A DNA stretch of 64,000 nucleotides from Micromonospora radicis (lineage in GTDB: Bacteria > Actinomycetota > Actinomycetes > Mycobacteriales > Micromonosporaceae), in NCBI RefSeq assembly GCF_003583405.1, contig NZ_QXEC01000002.1:186001-250000 (forward strand). The letters run 5' to 3'. A program made the translations under genes and the position numbers. Shown in pieces: positions 52,646 through 61,422 of this stretch. Each line of letters starts with the position of its first letter. Position 1 is the first letter of the stretch. The notes under the pieces are model-generated. The model saw nothing but the letters and a program-made list of their open reading frames with translations. It did not search any database and was not told the DNA's origin.

Positions 52646-53716
52646 TCACCGGGAGCCTCCCCGCCAGGTCCAGGCCAGCACGAGCGCGAGGTAACCGCCG
52701 CCGAGCACGCCGGTGACCGCGCCGACGGGCAGTTGCTGCCCGGGGACGAGGCGTTGGGCGAGCTGGTCCGCGGCGAGCAGCAGGGCGGCGCCGAGTACCG
52801 CGCTGGTGGTCACCAGGGGAGCGGCGACCCGGGTGATCCGGCGGGCCAGGTGCGGGGCGGCCAGGGCGATGAAGCCGACCGGTCCGGCTCCGGCGACACC
52901 GACTGCGGTGAGTGCGACCGCCAGGGCCGTCGCGGTGCGGCGTTGCCGCCGGACGGGTACGCCGAGGCTGAGGGCCTTGTCGTCGCCGGTCTCGATGAGT
53001 CGTAGTCCCCGGGCCGCCAGGACGGCGAGCGGCAGCAGCACGGTGAGCGTGCCGACCAGCAACGGCAGGTGTGCGCCGCTGCCGTTGAGGCTGCCGACGA
53101 GCCAGACCGCCGCGTTCTGCGCGTCGGTCACCTCGGCGCGGGTCAGCAGGTACGCGTTGACGGAGGTGAGCAGTGCGCAGAGCCCGATCCCGACGAGGAT
53201 GAGGCGCTGTCCGGTGCCGCCGAGCAGCAGTGTCGTGGCGGCGACCGCAGTACCACCGAGCGCCGTGCCCACCGCGGGGGTGAGCGGGGTGCCGTCGAGC
53301 ACCAGCAGGACGACGAGCGCGCCGGTGGCCGCGCCAACGGTGAAGCCGACGATGTCGGGGCTGCCGAGCGGGTTGCGGCTGGCGCTCTGGAAGAGGGCGC
53401 CGGCCGCGCCGAGGGCCGCCCCGACGGCGAGGGCGGTGCCGATGCGGGGCAGCCGCAGCTCGAACAGGATGAATCGCAGACCGGGGTCGCCGCCGCCGGT
53501 CAGCACCGGCCACAGGTCGGCCAGCGGGGTGGCGTACCGGCCGCTGGCCAGCGCGCCGACGGCCAGGCCAGCGCTGAGCAGCAGCACGACGAGGCAGGTC
53601 AGGGCGGCGCGGCGGGTGTGCCGACGGAGGGTGCGTCGGCCCGGGCCAAGGGCTGGGTCGAGGGGCGGCCTGAGGGGCGGCCCGAGGGCTGGACCGAGGG
53701 GCGGGACGGTGGTCAC
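52646..53716 (-). CDS. Ferric-siderophore ABC permease (FecCD family), second subunit
   Basis: A 356-residue permease with about ten membrane segments after a Pro-rich start that holds four PPL/GPAL-type repeats (LGPALGPPLRPPLDPALGPG). The motif RLPRIGTALAVGAALGAAGA followed by LFQSASRNPLGSPDIVGFT is diagnostic of FecCD permeases. GPVGFIALAAPHLARRI is the coupling region. Its ATG overlaps the stop of the first permease (ATGA). Confidence 0.93.
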   Translation of the reverse strand: MTTVPPLGPALGPPLRPPLDPALGPGRRTLRRHTRRAALTCLVVLLLSAGLAVGALASGRYATPLADLWPVLTGGGDPGLRFILFELRLPRIGTALAVGAALGAAGALFQSASRNPLGSPDIVGFTVGAATGALVVLLVLDGTPLTPAVGTALGGTAVAATTLLLGGTGQRLILVGIGLCALLTSVNAYLLTRAEVTDAQNAAVWLVGSLNGSGAHLPLLVGTLTVLLPLAVLAARGLRLIETGDDKALSLGVPVRRQRRTATALAVALTAVGVAGAGPVGFIALAAPHLARRITRVAAPLVTTSAVLGAALLLAADQLAQRLVPGQQLPVGAVTGVLGGGYLALVLAWTWRGGSR

Positions 53717-54738
53717 AGTCGGGGAATCCTTCGGGCGCGGACCAGGGCGATGAACACCGGAGCACCGATGGCGCCCATGACGATGGCGACCTCGATCTCG
53801 CCCGGGCGGGCCAGGAGCCGGCCGATCACGTCGGCGACGACCAGCAGGATCGGGCCGAGGAGGCAGCTGTAGGCGACGATCCAGCCGAGCCGGGGGCCGC
53901 AGATCGCGCGGGCGGCGTGCGGGACGGCGAGTCCGAGGAAACCGATGGGACCGGCCACGGCGGTCGCGCCACCGCAGAGCAGGGTGGTGGCGAGCAACGC
54001 GAGCAGGCGGGTGCGGCCGGGGTTGACGCCGAGGGCGCCGCCGCCGTCGTCACCGAAGCGCAGCACGTCCAGCGGCCGGATCACGGCCACCGTGACGGCC
54101 AGCCCGACCAGCAGTGCCGGCGCGGCCGTGAGCAGGGCGGACAACGGCTGGTCGGCGAGGCTGCCGACGACCCAGAACCGGTACCTGTCGAACGCGGTCT
54201 GGTCCAGCAGGGTGACACCGGCCACGGCGCCGGTCAGGCAGGCGCCGACGGCCGCACCGGCCAGGACGAGCCGGCCGTCGTCGCTCGTGCCGGGGCCGCG
54301 GGGTCCGCCGACGACGGTGACCAGGGTGGCGGCGATGCCCGCGCCGAGCAGGGCGAGCAGGAGATGGCCGCGCTGGCTGCCTACCCCGGCCAGGAGGCCG
54401 GCCACCACGGCCGCGGCGGCACCGGCGTTCACGCCCAGCAGCCCGGGGTCGGCGAGGGGATTGCGGGTGAGCACCTGCATGAGGGCGCCGGCCAGCGCCA
54501 GGGCCGCGCCGACACAGATCGCGATCGCCGTACGGGGCAGCCGGACCTGCCAGATCACCAGGCTCGCCGTGCTGTCGCCGTGGGCGAGGAGTTCCCGCAG
54601 CACGGTGCCGACCGGCAGGGGCAGCGCACCGACGACGAGGCTGGCGGCGATCGCGGCCAGCAGGGCGAGCGCGCAGGTGAGCAGCCCGGCTGCGAGCAGT
54701 CGGGGTCGGCGTACGCCCGTGGGGGTGGCGACTGACAC
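53713..54738 (-). CDS. Ferric-siderophore ABC permease (FecCD family), first subunit
   Basis: A 341-residue permease, partner of the next gene's product. It has RLPRTAIAICVGAALALAGA, MQVLTRNPLADPGLLGVNAG and GPIGFLGLAVPHAARAICGP, with about nine membrane segments. The GTG at 54738 is the first gene of the arm; its promoter lies in the 107-bp space shared with the binding-protein gene, where an iron box is found. Confidence 0.93.
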   Translation of the reverse strand: MSVATPTGVRRPRLLAAGLLTCALALLAAIAASLVVGALPLPVGTVLRELLAHGDSTASLVIWQVRLPRTAIAICVGAALALAGALMQVLTRNPLADPGLLGVNAGAAAAVVAGLLAGVGSQRGHLLLALLGAGIAATLVTVVGGPRGPGTSDDGRLVLAGAAVGACLTGAVAGVTLLDQTAFDRYRFWVVGSLADQPLSALLTAAPALLVGLAVTVAVIRPLDVLRFGDDGGGALGVNPGRTRLLALLATTLLCGGATAVAGPIGFLGLAVPHAARAICGPRLGWIVAYSCLLGPILLVVADVIGRLLARPGEIEVAIVMGAIGAPVFIALVRARRIPRL

Positions 54739-54755
54739 TGTGACTCACTTCATGG

Positions 54756-54767
54756 TGGAACGTTCCA
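54756..54767. promoter_or_regulatory. Palindrome TGGAACGTTCCA (LacI-type)
   Basis: A perfect 12-bp palindrome with a central CG, 18 bp upstream of the permease GTG. Its form suits a LacI-family repressor, and a LacI gene ends the same locus. Confidence 0.5.
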
Positions 54768-54775
54768 TCAGTGAC

Positions 54776-54794
54776 TAAGGTAAACCTACCCTAA
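54776..54794. promoter_or_regulatory. Iron box (DmdR/IdeR-type operator)
   Basis: TAAGGTAAACCTACCCTAA matches the 19-bp actinobacterial iron-box consensus TTAGGTTAGGCTAACCTAA in 14 positions. It lies between the divergent permease and binding-protein genes, where one site could control both arms. Confidence 0.75.
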
Positions 54795-54845
54795 GCCCGA
54801 TGGGAAGCTGCTTCCCCACCCGCCCCCGCACGAGAGTCGAAGGCC

Positions 54846-55895
54846 ATGCCCGCAAACCGCCCACGTCGGCTGACAACCCGCCTGATCGCCGCCACCCTTC
54901 TGCTGGTCACCCTGGTGACCAGCGGATGCGCCGGAGGCGAGGTCGATCCGGCCGAGCCGGCGTCCGCATCGTCCGGTGCCGCGTTTCCCGCCACGCTGAC
55001 CCACGCCTTCGGTACCACGACGATCGCCGCGAAGCCCACGCGCATCGTCGTGGTGGGCCTCAAGGAACAGGACTACTTCCTCGCCCTCGGCGAGGTTCCC
55101 GTGGCGATCCGCGACTGGTACGGCGCGATGCCGAACGCCGTCTGGCCGTGGGCCCGTGAGCAGCTCGGCGACGCGAAGCCGGAGGTGCTGGCCCGGGCCG
55201 AACTCGACTACGAACAGATCGCCGCGCTGCGCCCCGACGTCATCGTCGGACTCTCCTCCGGCATGACCCAGCAGGAGTACGACCTGCTCACGAAGATCGC
55301 CCCCACCGTCGCCCAGCCCGAGGGGGACGGCAGTTGGGCGGTGACCTGGCAGCAGATGACCCGGGCCGCCGGGCAGATCACCGGCCGCAACGCCGAAGCC
55401 GAGGCACTCGTCGCCGAGCTGGAACAGCGGATCGCCTCGGTCACCGAGACGCATCCCGCCCTCAAGGGCGCCAGCACCGTCTTCGCCTCCACGTACGAGG
55501 GCCAGTACTACCTGTTCAGCCCTGAGACCACCGCCTCCAAGGTGCTGCTCGACCTCGGGCTCACCATGTCACCCGAGGTGACCACGCTCACCGACAACGC
55601 CAACCAGTCCGCCACCATCAGCCGGGAACGGTTCGACCTGGTCGACGTGGACGTCGCCGTCTGGTCCGAGGCCACCACCGACCCGGGCGTGACCTCCCTG
55701 CTCGGCGACCCGCTCTACACCCGACTGGAAGTCCGTGCCCAACACCGGGAGGTCTTCCTCGGCACCGAGGCCAACGGGGCGCTGGCGTTCTCCTCCGTGC
55801 TGAGCCTGCCGTACGTGCTGGACAAGATCGTGCCGGCGCTCGCCGCCGCGGTCGACGGCGACCCGGCCACCGACTCGGAGTACAGCGCGAAATGA
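54846..55895 (+). CDS. Siderophore-binding lipoprotein
   Basis: A 349-residue substrate-binding protein of the FepB/FecB type. The signal peptide ends in a lipobox (LLVTLVTSGC), so it is anchored to the outer face of the membrane. The mature part reads HAFGTTTIAAKPTRIVVVGL with the usual start of the first lobe, then ALRPDVIVGLSSGMTQQEYD and KIAPTVAQ. It delivers the iron complex to the permease pair encoded on the other strand. The stop overlaps the next ATG (ATGA). Confidence 0.93.
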   Translation: MPANRPRRLTTRLIAATLLLVTLVTSGCAGGEVDPAEPASASSGAAFPATLTHAFGTTTIAAKPTRIVVVGLKEQDYFLALGEVPVAIRDWYGAMPNAVWPWAREQLGDAKPEVLARAELDYEQIAALRPDVIVGLSSGMTQQEYDLLTKIAPTVAQPEGDGSWAVTWQQMTRAAGQITGRNAEAEALVAELEQRIASVTETHPALKGASTVFASTYEGQYYLFSPETTASKVLLDLGLTMSPEVTTLTDNANQSATISRERFDLVDVDVAVWSEATTDPGVTSLLGDPLYTRLEVRAQHREVFLGTEANGALAFSSVLSLPYVLDKIVPALAAAVDGDPATDSEYSAK

Positions 55896-56803
55896 CGGAG
55901 ACGCTCACCCGGCCCGGTTACTGGACGGCCACCGTGCACGAGGTCCGGCGGCTGACCCCGCACCTGCAGCGGATCGTCCTCGGCGGCCCCGACCTGGCCG
56001 GTTTTCCCTCCCTGGGCGTACCGGACGAGTCGGTGACGCTCTACTTTCCCCGCCCCGACGAGTCCGCCCCACCACCGATGACCCTGCGCGGCGGAGTGTG
56101 GGGCTACCACGACGAGCAGTCCCCGCCCACCGGCCGCAACTACTCGATCCGGGCCGTCGACCCGGTCGCCGGCCAGCTCACCATCGACTTCGCGCTACAC
56201 GAGCACGGCCCCGCCACGACCTGGGCACGGCGGGCCGAAACCGGCACCGGTCTGTTGCTGTGGCGCTGCCGCGCCTGGTACCGCCCGCCGGTGGACACCC
56301 GTTGGGTGGTGCTCGCCGCCGACCTGGCCGGGCTGCCGGCCGCGACCCGGGCCGTCGCGGAGCGGACCCCCGGCCTCCCGGTGCGGGTGCTGGTGGACCT
56401 GCCGGAGCTGGCCGACGCCCGGGACCTGCTCGCCGCCGCCGGCGACGACCCGGCAGTGCAGATCGACGTACGGGTCGCGGTGGGCAACGGGAACGGCCCG
56501 GGAAGCCTCGTCGACCGGCTGCGGGAGATGCCCCTGCCAACCGGCCCCGGTTACGTCTGGGTCGCCGGTGAAGCCGGCGAGTGCCGCCAGGCCCGGTCCG
56601 TGCTGCGTACCGTGCACCGCCTGCCCCGTGACCGCTCCGCCTGCGTGGGCTACTGGCGTACCGACGCGGCCGACTGGGCACACCGCTACGCCCGCCACCG
56701 CCCCCTCCTCGACCAGGTCTACCAGGACGCGCTCGCGGCCGGACTCAACCCGGTGGAGGCCGGTGACCGGATGGAGGATGCGCTGGAACGGATGAGCCGG
56801 TGA
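55892..56803 (+). CDS. Siderophore-interacting protein (ViuB/SIP family)
   Basis: A 303-residue flavin- and NAD(P)H-binding ferric reductase that releases iron from imported siderophores. The flavin site is PPTGRNYSIRAVDP (RxYS/T type), followed by LTIDFALHEHGPATTWARRA. The C-terminal NAD(P)H domain contains YVWVAGEAGECRQARSVLRT and VGYWRTDAADWAH. It is coupled to the binding-protein gene. The last 59 bp overlap the convergent LacI gene. Confidence 0.93.
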   Translation: MTETLTRPGYWTATVHEVRRLTPHLQRIVLGGPDLAGFPSLGVPDESVTLYFPRPDESAPPPMTLRGGVWGYHDEQSPPTGRNYSIRAVDPVAGQLTIDFALHEHGPATTWARRAETGTGLLLWRCRAWYRPPVDTRWVVLAADLAGLPAATRAVAERTPGLPVRVLVDLPELADARDLLAAAGDDPAVQIDVRVAVGNGNGPGSLVDRLREMPLPTGPGYVWVAGEAGECRQARSVLRTVHRLPRDRSACVGYWRTDAADWAHRYARHRPLLDQVYQDALAAGLNPVEAGDRMEDALERMSR

Positions 56804-57782
56804 TCGGCTCCCGCCCTCGGGTGGAGTCCCGCCACCACAGGTGGACCGGGTGCTCGTAGACACCGCCCGGGTCGCCGCCGATCAGTGCGTCGAGCAGGTC
56901 GGCGCAGCGGCGGCCGGCGTCCGAGGGCGACAGGTCGAGCGCGGTGATCGGCGGCTGGCCCAGCCGCAGGGCACTCGACTCGGTGGCACTGGCCACCAGG
57001 ACGTCCCGCCCGACCTGCCGGCCCTGCCGGTGCAGTATCTGCACGGCCACCGGTGCGGTGTCCACCGAGGCGCAGACCAGGGCATCCACCCCGGGGTGGG
57101 CGAGCACCTGGTCGACCGCCCGGGACACCTCCGGCGGCGACGGTACCCACGGATGCTGTGCCATCACGGCGGCAACGCCGTGCCGGGTGCACCAGTCGCG
57201 GTATGCCGACCCCAGTTGGGCCGCCCAGTCGCCGGTCTCCGGTGGCAGCACCAGGGCGGGCTGGCGCGCACCGGCGGCCGTCATCCGGTCCAGCAGCCCG
57301 GTGATCGCCCGATAGTGGTCCGCCCAGAGCACGACCTCGGGGCGCATGCCGTCCGGGGGGCGCTCGAAACACACGACCGGCATGCCGCCGCGCATCAGGA
57401 CCGGCACGAACCCGTCGTCCTGGTGCGGGTCGGCCACGATCACCCCGTCGAGCGCCCGCGCCGACCGGCGTCCGGAGGCGGTCAGGATGGTGACGTCCCG
57501 GTCGCGGGCGGCGGCGCGTTCCATGATGCCGAAGACGAACCGCATGTAGAACTCCGACGTGGACGGCACACCGGGCACGTAGACCCCGATGACGCCGGTC
57601 CGACCACCCCGCAACTGCCGGGCCGCCCGGTTCGGGACGTAGCCCAACTCCTCCACCGCCGCGCGGACCCGCTCCCGGGTCGCCTCGGAAACCCGGCCGG
57701 AACACGACAGCACATTGGAAACTGTGGATTTGCCGACCCCGGCCCGGCGCGCGACGTCATGCAGCGTGACTGGACGGGCCAT
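56745..57782 (-). CDS. LacI-family transcriptional regulator
   Basis: A 345-residue repressor. The N-terminal HTH is VTLHDVARRAGVGKSTVSNV followed by LSCSGRVSEATRERV and the hinge helix YVPNRAARQL. The periplasmic-binding-like effector domain starts TGVIGVYVPGVPS. The C-terminal 25 residues (TGSSVPAHPPSGHRPPPG region) are Pro-rich and overlap the siderophore-interacting gene. The usual ligands are sugars, which fits poorly with a siderophore locus, so its target could equally be the P1 peptidase gene divergently transcribed from it. A -10 box 6 nt upstream suggests a leaderless mRNA. Confidence 0.9.
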   Translation of the reverse strand: MARPVTLHDVARRAGVGKSTVSNVLSCSGRVSEATRERVRAAVEELGYVPNRAARQLRGGRTGVIGVYVPGVPSTSEFYMRFVFGIMERAAARDRDVTILTASGRRSARALDGVIVADPHQDDGFVPVLMRGGMPVVCFERPPDGMRPEVVLWADHYRAITGLLDRMTAAGARQPALVLPPETGDWAAQLGSAYRDWCTRHGVAAVMAQHPWVPSPPEVSRAVDQVLAHPGVDALVCASVDTAPVAVQILHRQGRQVGRDVLVASATESSALRLGQPPITALDLSPSDAGRRCADLLDALIGGDPGGVYEHPVHLWWRDSTRGREPITGSSVPAHPPSGHRPPPG

Positions 57783-57788
57783 CGGCTC

Positions 57789-57794
57789 AGTCTA
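57789..57794 (-). promoter_or_regulatory. Leaderless -10 box of the LacI gene (TAGACT)
   Basis: TAGACT on the minus strand ends 6 nt before the ATG. Confidence 0.6.
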
Positions 57795-57853
57795 GGGAAC
57801 CGGGCAGCGGCCGGGACACGGCACCAGCCCACCGACGGAAGACGGTAAGCCTC

Positions 57854-58846
57854 ATGTCCACGCAGTATCCGGCGCCGCCGCGTACGACGTCGCCCTTCGG
57901 CAACGACCATCGGAACCGACCCGCCGTGCTCGGTGCGGCTGGCGACGGGTGGGTCGAGTTCGACCTGCCCGGCGTGGGGATCGGCACCGCCGAGTACCCC
58001 GACGGGCCGACCGGTGTCACCGTCCTCAGTGTCCCGCGCGGCGCGCGTACCGCCGTCGACAAGCGCGGTGGTGCGGTCGGGGTCAGCGGCGGGTTCCCGT
58101 ACCACCACGCGTTGTGTTTCGCCGGCGGGTCGAGCTTCGGCCTCGCCGCCGCCTCCGGCGTGTACGACGAACTGCTCCGCCGCACCGGCTACGCGACCGA
58201 CTTCGGCAGCCTGCCGGTGGTGTCCGGGGCTGTGGTCTACGACTTCACCCCCCGGGACAACGCCGTCTACCCCGATGCCGCGCTCGGAGCCGACGGGCTG
58301 CGCGCGGTACGCGCCGACCGGGTGGCCGTGGGTCGGGTCGGCGCCGCCGTCAGCGCGACCGTCGGCAAGGTCGACAACGCGCGCGCCGAGTGGGGCGGGC
58401 AGGGTGCGGCCTTCGCCCGGATCGGCGTGGCCCGGTTGCTGGTGCTGACCGTGGTGAACGCGATGGGTGTGATCGTCGACCGCGACGGTGGCATCGTGCG
58501 CGGCAACCTCGACCCGGTGACCGGCCGGCGTCGTCATCCGGCCGACGACTACGCGGAACTGCTCGCGGCGTCCACGGCCGACCTCGCGCCGGCCGGTGGG
58601 AACACCACGCTGACCGCGGTGGTCACCAACGTCCGGATGACCGACACCGAACTCGCCCAGTTCGCCACCCAGGTGCACAGCTCCATGCACCGCGCGATCC
58701 AGCCGTTCCACACCATCGCCGACGGCGACACCCTGTTCGCCCTGACCACCGACGAGGTGACGGTGCCCGCCCCGTCGCTGCGGCTGGGCACGGTCGCCGC
58801 CGAACTTGCCTGGGACGCCGTCCTCAGTGGCGTGCGCGGCACCTGA
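57854..58846 (+). CDS. P1-family (DmpA-like) peptidase
   Basis: A 330-residue self-processing peptidase of family S58. The sequence GVTVLSVPRGARTAVDKRGG and CFAGGSSFGLAAASGVYDEL is typical of the family. Cleavage is expected in APAGGNTTLTAVVTNVRM, before the nucleophile Thr (Ser in DmpA), giving alpha and beta chains. Relatives are D-aminopeptidases or beta-peptidyl aminopeptidases; the substrate here is unknown. It is divergent from the LacI gene with a 71-bp shared promoter region. Confidence 0.85.
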   Translation: MSTQYPAPPRTTSPFGNDHRNRPAVLGAAGDGWVEFDLPGVGIGTAEYPDGPTGVTVLSVPRGARTAVDKRGGAVGVSGGFPYHHALCFAGGSSFGLAAASGVYDELLRRTGYATDFGSLPVVSGAVVYDFTPRDNAVYPDAALGADGLRAVRADRVAVGRVGAAVSATVGKVDNARAEWGGQGAAFARIGVARLLVLTVVNAMGVIVDRDGGIVRGNLDPVTGRRRHPADDYAELLAASTADLAPAGGNTTLTAVVTNVRMTDTELAQFATQVHSSMHRAIQPFHTIADGDTLFALTTDEVTVPAPSLRLGTVAAELAWDAVLSGVRGT

Positions 58847-58884
58847 CCACACTCCGCCGATCATGACGGCCCGGGCGGACGGAC

Positions 58885-58890
58885 TAGCGT
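58885..58890 (+). promoter_or_regulatory. Candidate leaderless -10 box (TAGCGT)
   Basis: TAGCGT ends 8 nt before an ATG that opens a 22-codon upstream ORF rather than the transporter gene itself. Confidence 0.4.
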
Positions 58891-58898
58891 GGCGGGTC

Positions 58899-58967
58899 AT
58901 GGGAACGTCTCCGCGCGACCTGGTCAGGCAGCTCGGTCCGGCACGTACACGGATCGTCGGCTCGTGA
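58899..58967 (+). CDS. Possible leaderless upstream ORF (22 aa)
   Basis: The ATG at 58899 follows a -10-like box by 8 nt. The peptide MGTSPRDLVRQLGPARTRIV plus GS ends at a TGA that overlaps the transporter GTG (GTGA). This geometry suggests translational coupling. The peptide has no known family, and codon use alone cannot prove it is made. Confidence 0.35.
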   Translation: MGTSPRDLVRQLGPARTRIVGS

Positions 58968-59941
58968 GCCGGGATCGGCTCGAACGCCACCAGGTCTGGT
59001 GCTACCTCACGGCCGTGGTGCTCGGCCTGACTGTCGGCACGGTCTGGCCGCAGGCCGGGCCCGCCGTCGAGGCGCTGGTCTGGCCGGTGCTGGCGGTGCT
59101 GCTGTACGCCACCTTCACCCAACTGCCGTTGATCTCGATCCCGGCCGCGTTCCGGGACCGACGCTTCCTCGCCGCCGCGCTGGTCGGCAACTTCCTGCTC
59201 ATCCCGGCCGTGGTCTGGGGGCTGGTGCAGTTCACTCCCGCCGACGACGCGCTGCGGCTGGGGCTGCTGCTGGTGCTGCTGGTGCCGTGCACCGACTGGT
59301 TCATCACCTTCACCCAACTCGGCCGGGGCGACGCGACCCGGGCGACCGCGTTGACCCCGATCAGCCTGCTGCTGCAACTGGCGCTGCTGCCCGGGTACCT
59401 CTGGCTGATGGCCGGCACCGACTTCACCGCCGTCTTCGCCCCCGCCGACGTCTGGCCCGCGCTGCTGGTGCTGCTCGTACCGTTGGGTCTGGCCGTGCTC
59501 AGTGAGGTGTGGTTCGCCCGCCGCTCCGACCGGGAGCGGATCCGGGAAGGGCTGGGCTGGTGGCCGGTGCCGCTGCTGTCGGTGGTGATCCTCCTGGTCG
59601 CCGCCGCGCACGTGGGTCCGGCCCGCGACGCGCTCGACCTGCTGCCCGTGGTCGTCACGGTCGCGGTCACCTTCCTGGCCGTCAGTCTCCTGCTCGCCAA
59701 GCTGCTCGCCACCGTCGGGAAACTGTCCACCGGGCAGGGCCGTACGCTGGCGTTCTCCCTGGGCACCCGGAACTCGTTCATCGTGCTGCCCTTCGCGATC
59801 TCGCTGCCCGGCGGCTGGGAGATCGCCGCAGTCGTGGTCGTGATGCAGTCCCTGGTCGAACTCTTCGGCATGATCTTCTACCTCTGGTTCGTCCCCCGAA
59901 TCCTCTTCCCGCACCGCCCGCCCGATCGGGTGCCAGGTTGA
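58964..59941 (+). CDS. Arsenite/bile-acid-type transporter (BART superfamily)
   Basis: A 325-residue membrane protein with ten predicted helices. It contains LLLVLLVPCTDWFITFTQLG followed by RGDATRATALTP, resembling the ACR3/arsenic-resistance family, whose metalloid-binding Cys lies in this region. Later segments include FSLGTRNSFIVLPFAISLPG. No arsR or arsC is nearby, so a role in arsenite export is uncertain; organic-anion transport is the alternative. The GTG at 58964 is chosen because the hydrophobic core begins soon after. Confidence 0.75.
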   Translation: MSRDRLERHQVWCYLTAVVLGLTVGTVWPQAGPAVEALVWPVLAVLLYATFTQLPLISIPAAFRDRRFLAAALVGNFLLIPAVVWGLVQFTPADDALRLGLLLVLLVPCTDWFITFTQLGRGDATRATALTPISLLLQLALLPGYLWLMAGTDFTAVFAPADVWPALLVLLVPLGLAVLSEVWFARRSDRERIREGLGWWPVPLLSVVILLVAAAHVGPARDALDLLPVVVTVAVTFLAVSLLLAKLLATVGKLSTGQGRTLAFSLGTRNSFIVLPFAISLPGGWEIAAVVVVMQSLVELFGMIFYLWFVPRILFPHRPPDRVPG

Positions 59942-60132
59942 CGCGGCACGGGCTGCGGGACCGGCAATTGACGGACCTGCGGTGCGATGGCGTGCGGCGC
60001 GGGCTGTGCTGGCCGGGCTGAGCAGATTGTTCCGCTGAGGGGTGAGCGGACCTTCGTTCGATGTGCTGCGGTGGCGCGACGAGCCGTGGACCGCTCAGCT
60101 CGCCCCCGACCTGCTGCCTCCTCCGGGTCGGC

Positions 60133-60174
60133 AAGGGCCCCTTCCGTTGCCGGAGAAGTCAGTAAGGTGCCCTT
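60133..60174. repeat. AAGGGCACCTT dispersed element, copy 3 (double)
   Basis: AAGGGCCCCTT at 60133-60143 and AAGGTGCCCTT at 60164-60174 are two related near-palindromes 31 bp apart. They resemble the cores at 15837 and 35378. Confidence 0.55.
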
Positions 60175-60197
60175 CCTTGCGCTGCGGCGGCGTGGGG

Positions 60198-60203
60198 AAG
60201 AAT
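60198..60203 (+). promoter_or_regulatory. Leaderless -10 box of dxr (AAGAAT)
   Basis: AAGAAT ends 7 nt before the GTG at 60211. The first base differs from TAnnnT, so support is moderate. Confidence 0.4.
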
Positions 60204-60210
60204 GGGCGGC

Positions 60211-61422
60211 GTGAGTTCCCCCCGTGATCTTGTGCTGCTGGGTTCTACCGGATCGGTCGGCACCCAGGCCATCGACATCGTGCGGCGCAACCCGGACCGG
60301 TTCCGGGTGGTGGCGCTCGGCGCCGGTGGCGGCAACGTCGGCCTGCTCGCCGCGCGGGCGCTGGAACTCGGCGTCGAGGCGGTCGGGGTGGCCAAGGCGT
60401 CCGCCGCGCAGGACCTCCAGTTGGCGTTCTACGCCGAGGCCAGCCGGCGGGGCTGGGCCTCCGGCGAGTTCAAGCTGCCCAAGATCGTGGCCGGGCCGGA
60501 CGCGATGACCGAGTTGGCGCAGTGGCCGTGTGACGTCGTACTCAACGGGGTGGTGGGGTCGCTCGGACTCGCGCCGACCCTGGCGGCGCTGCGCGCCGGG
60601 CGCACCCTCGCGCTGGCCAACAAGGAGTCGCTCGTGGCCGGCGGCTCGCTGGTCAAGGCCGCGGTGACCCGGCCGGAGCAGATCGTCCCGGTGGACTCGG
60701 AACACTCCGCCCTCGCCCAGTGCCTGCGCTCCGGCACCCGGGCCGAGGTGCGCCGGCTGATCGTCACCGCCAGCGGCGGGCCGTTCCGGGGGCGGCGGCG
60801 CGACGAGTTGACCTCGGTCACGCCGGAGCAGGCGTTGGCCCACCCGACCTGGAACATGGGGCCGGTGGTGACGATCAACTCGGCGACCATGGTGAACAAG
60901 GCGCTGGAGGTGATCGAGGCGCACGAGCTGTTCGACGTGCCGTACGCCGACATCACCGTGATGGTGCATCCGCAGTCGGTGATCCACTCGATGGTGGAGT
61001 TCGTCGACGGTTCCACGATCGCCCAGGCCAGCCCGCCGGACATGCGGCTGCCGATCGCCCTCGGTCTCGGCTGGCCGGACCGGGTGCCGGACGCCGCCGC
61101 CGCCGTCGACTGGACGACCAGTCACACCTGGGAGTTCGCGCCACTGGACGACGCGGCGTTTCCGGCGGTGGCGCTGGCCAAGGCGGCCGGTGCGGCGGGG
61201 CGCTGCCGGCCCGCGATCTACAACGCGGCCAACGAGGAATGCGTCGCCGCGTTCGTCGCCGGACGACTGCCGTTCCTCGGCATCGTCGACACGCTACAGC
61301 GGGTGTTGGAGGAGGCTCCCGATTTCGGTGAACCGGGTACCGTCGAGGACGTACTCGACGCCGAGTCGTGGGCCCGCGCGCACGCGCAGGAGATCATCGC
61401 TGCTGCGGTGGAAGGAGCTTGA
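60211..61422 (+). CDS. dxr: 1-Deoxy-D-xylulose 5-phosphate reductoisomerase
   Basis: Second enzyme of the MEP isoprenoid pathway and target of fosmidomycin; 403 residues. NADPH binding is at [33 protein letters not shown] and [12 protein letters not shown] hold the metal-binding Asp and Glu; ITASGGPF-type residues appear as [31 protein letters not shown] and [13 protein letters not shown] are conserved. An in-frame ATG at 60202 is also possible; the GTG at 60211 fits the -10 spacing. The stop overlaps the protease gene (TGATG). Confidence 0.96.
   Translation: MSSPRDLVLLGSTGSVGTQAIDIVRRNPDRFRVVALGAGGGNVGLLAARALELGVEAVGVAKASAAQDLQLAFYAEASRRGWASGEFKLPKIVAGPDAMTELAQWPCDVVLNGVVGSLGLAPTLAALRAGRTLALANKESLVAGGSLVKAAVTRPEQIVPVDSEHSALAQCLRSGTRAEVRRLIVTASGGPFRGRRRDELTSVTPEQALAHPTWNMGPVVTINSATMVNKALEVIEAHELFDVPYADITVMVHPQSVIHSMVEFVDGSTIAQASPPDMRLPIALGLGWPDRVPDAAAAVDWTTSHTWEFAPLDDAAFPAVALAKAAGAAGRCRPAIYNAANEECVAAFVAGRLPFLGIVDTLQRVLEEAPDFGEPGTVEDVLDAESWARAHAQEIIAAAVEGA

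Larger units (their letters stand above)
59942..60210. other. Intergenic gap upstream of dxr
   Basis: About 270 bp without a gene. It contains a doubled AAGG...CCTT element at 60133-60174 and the dxr -10 box; nothing else was recognised. Confidence 0.5.
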
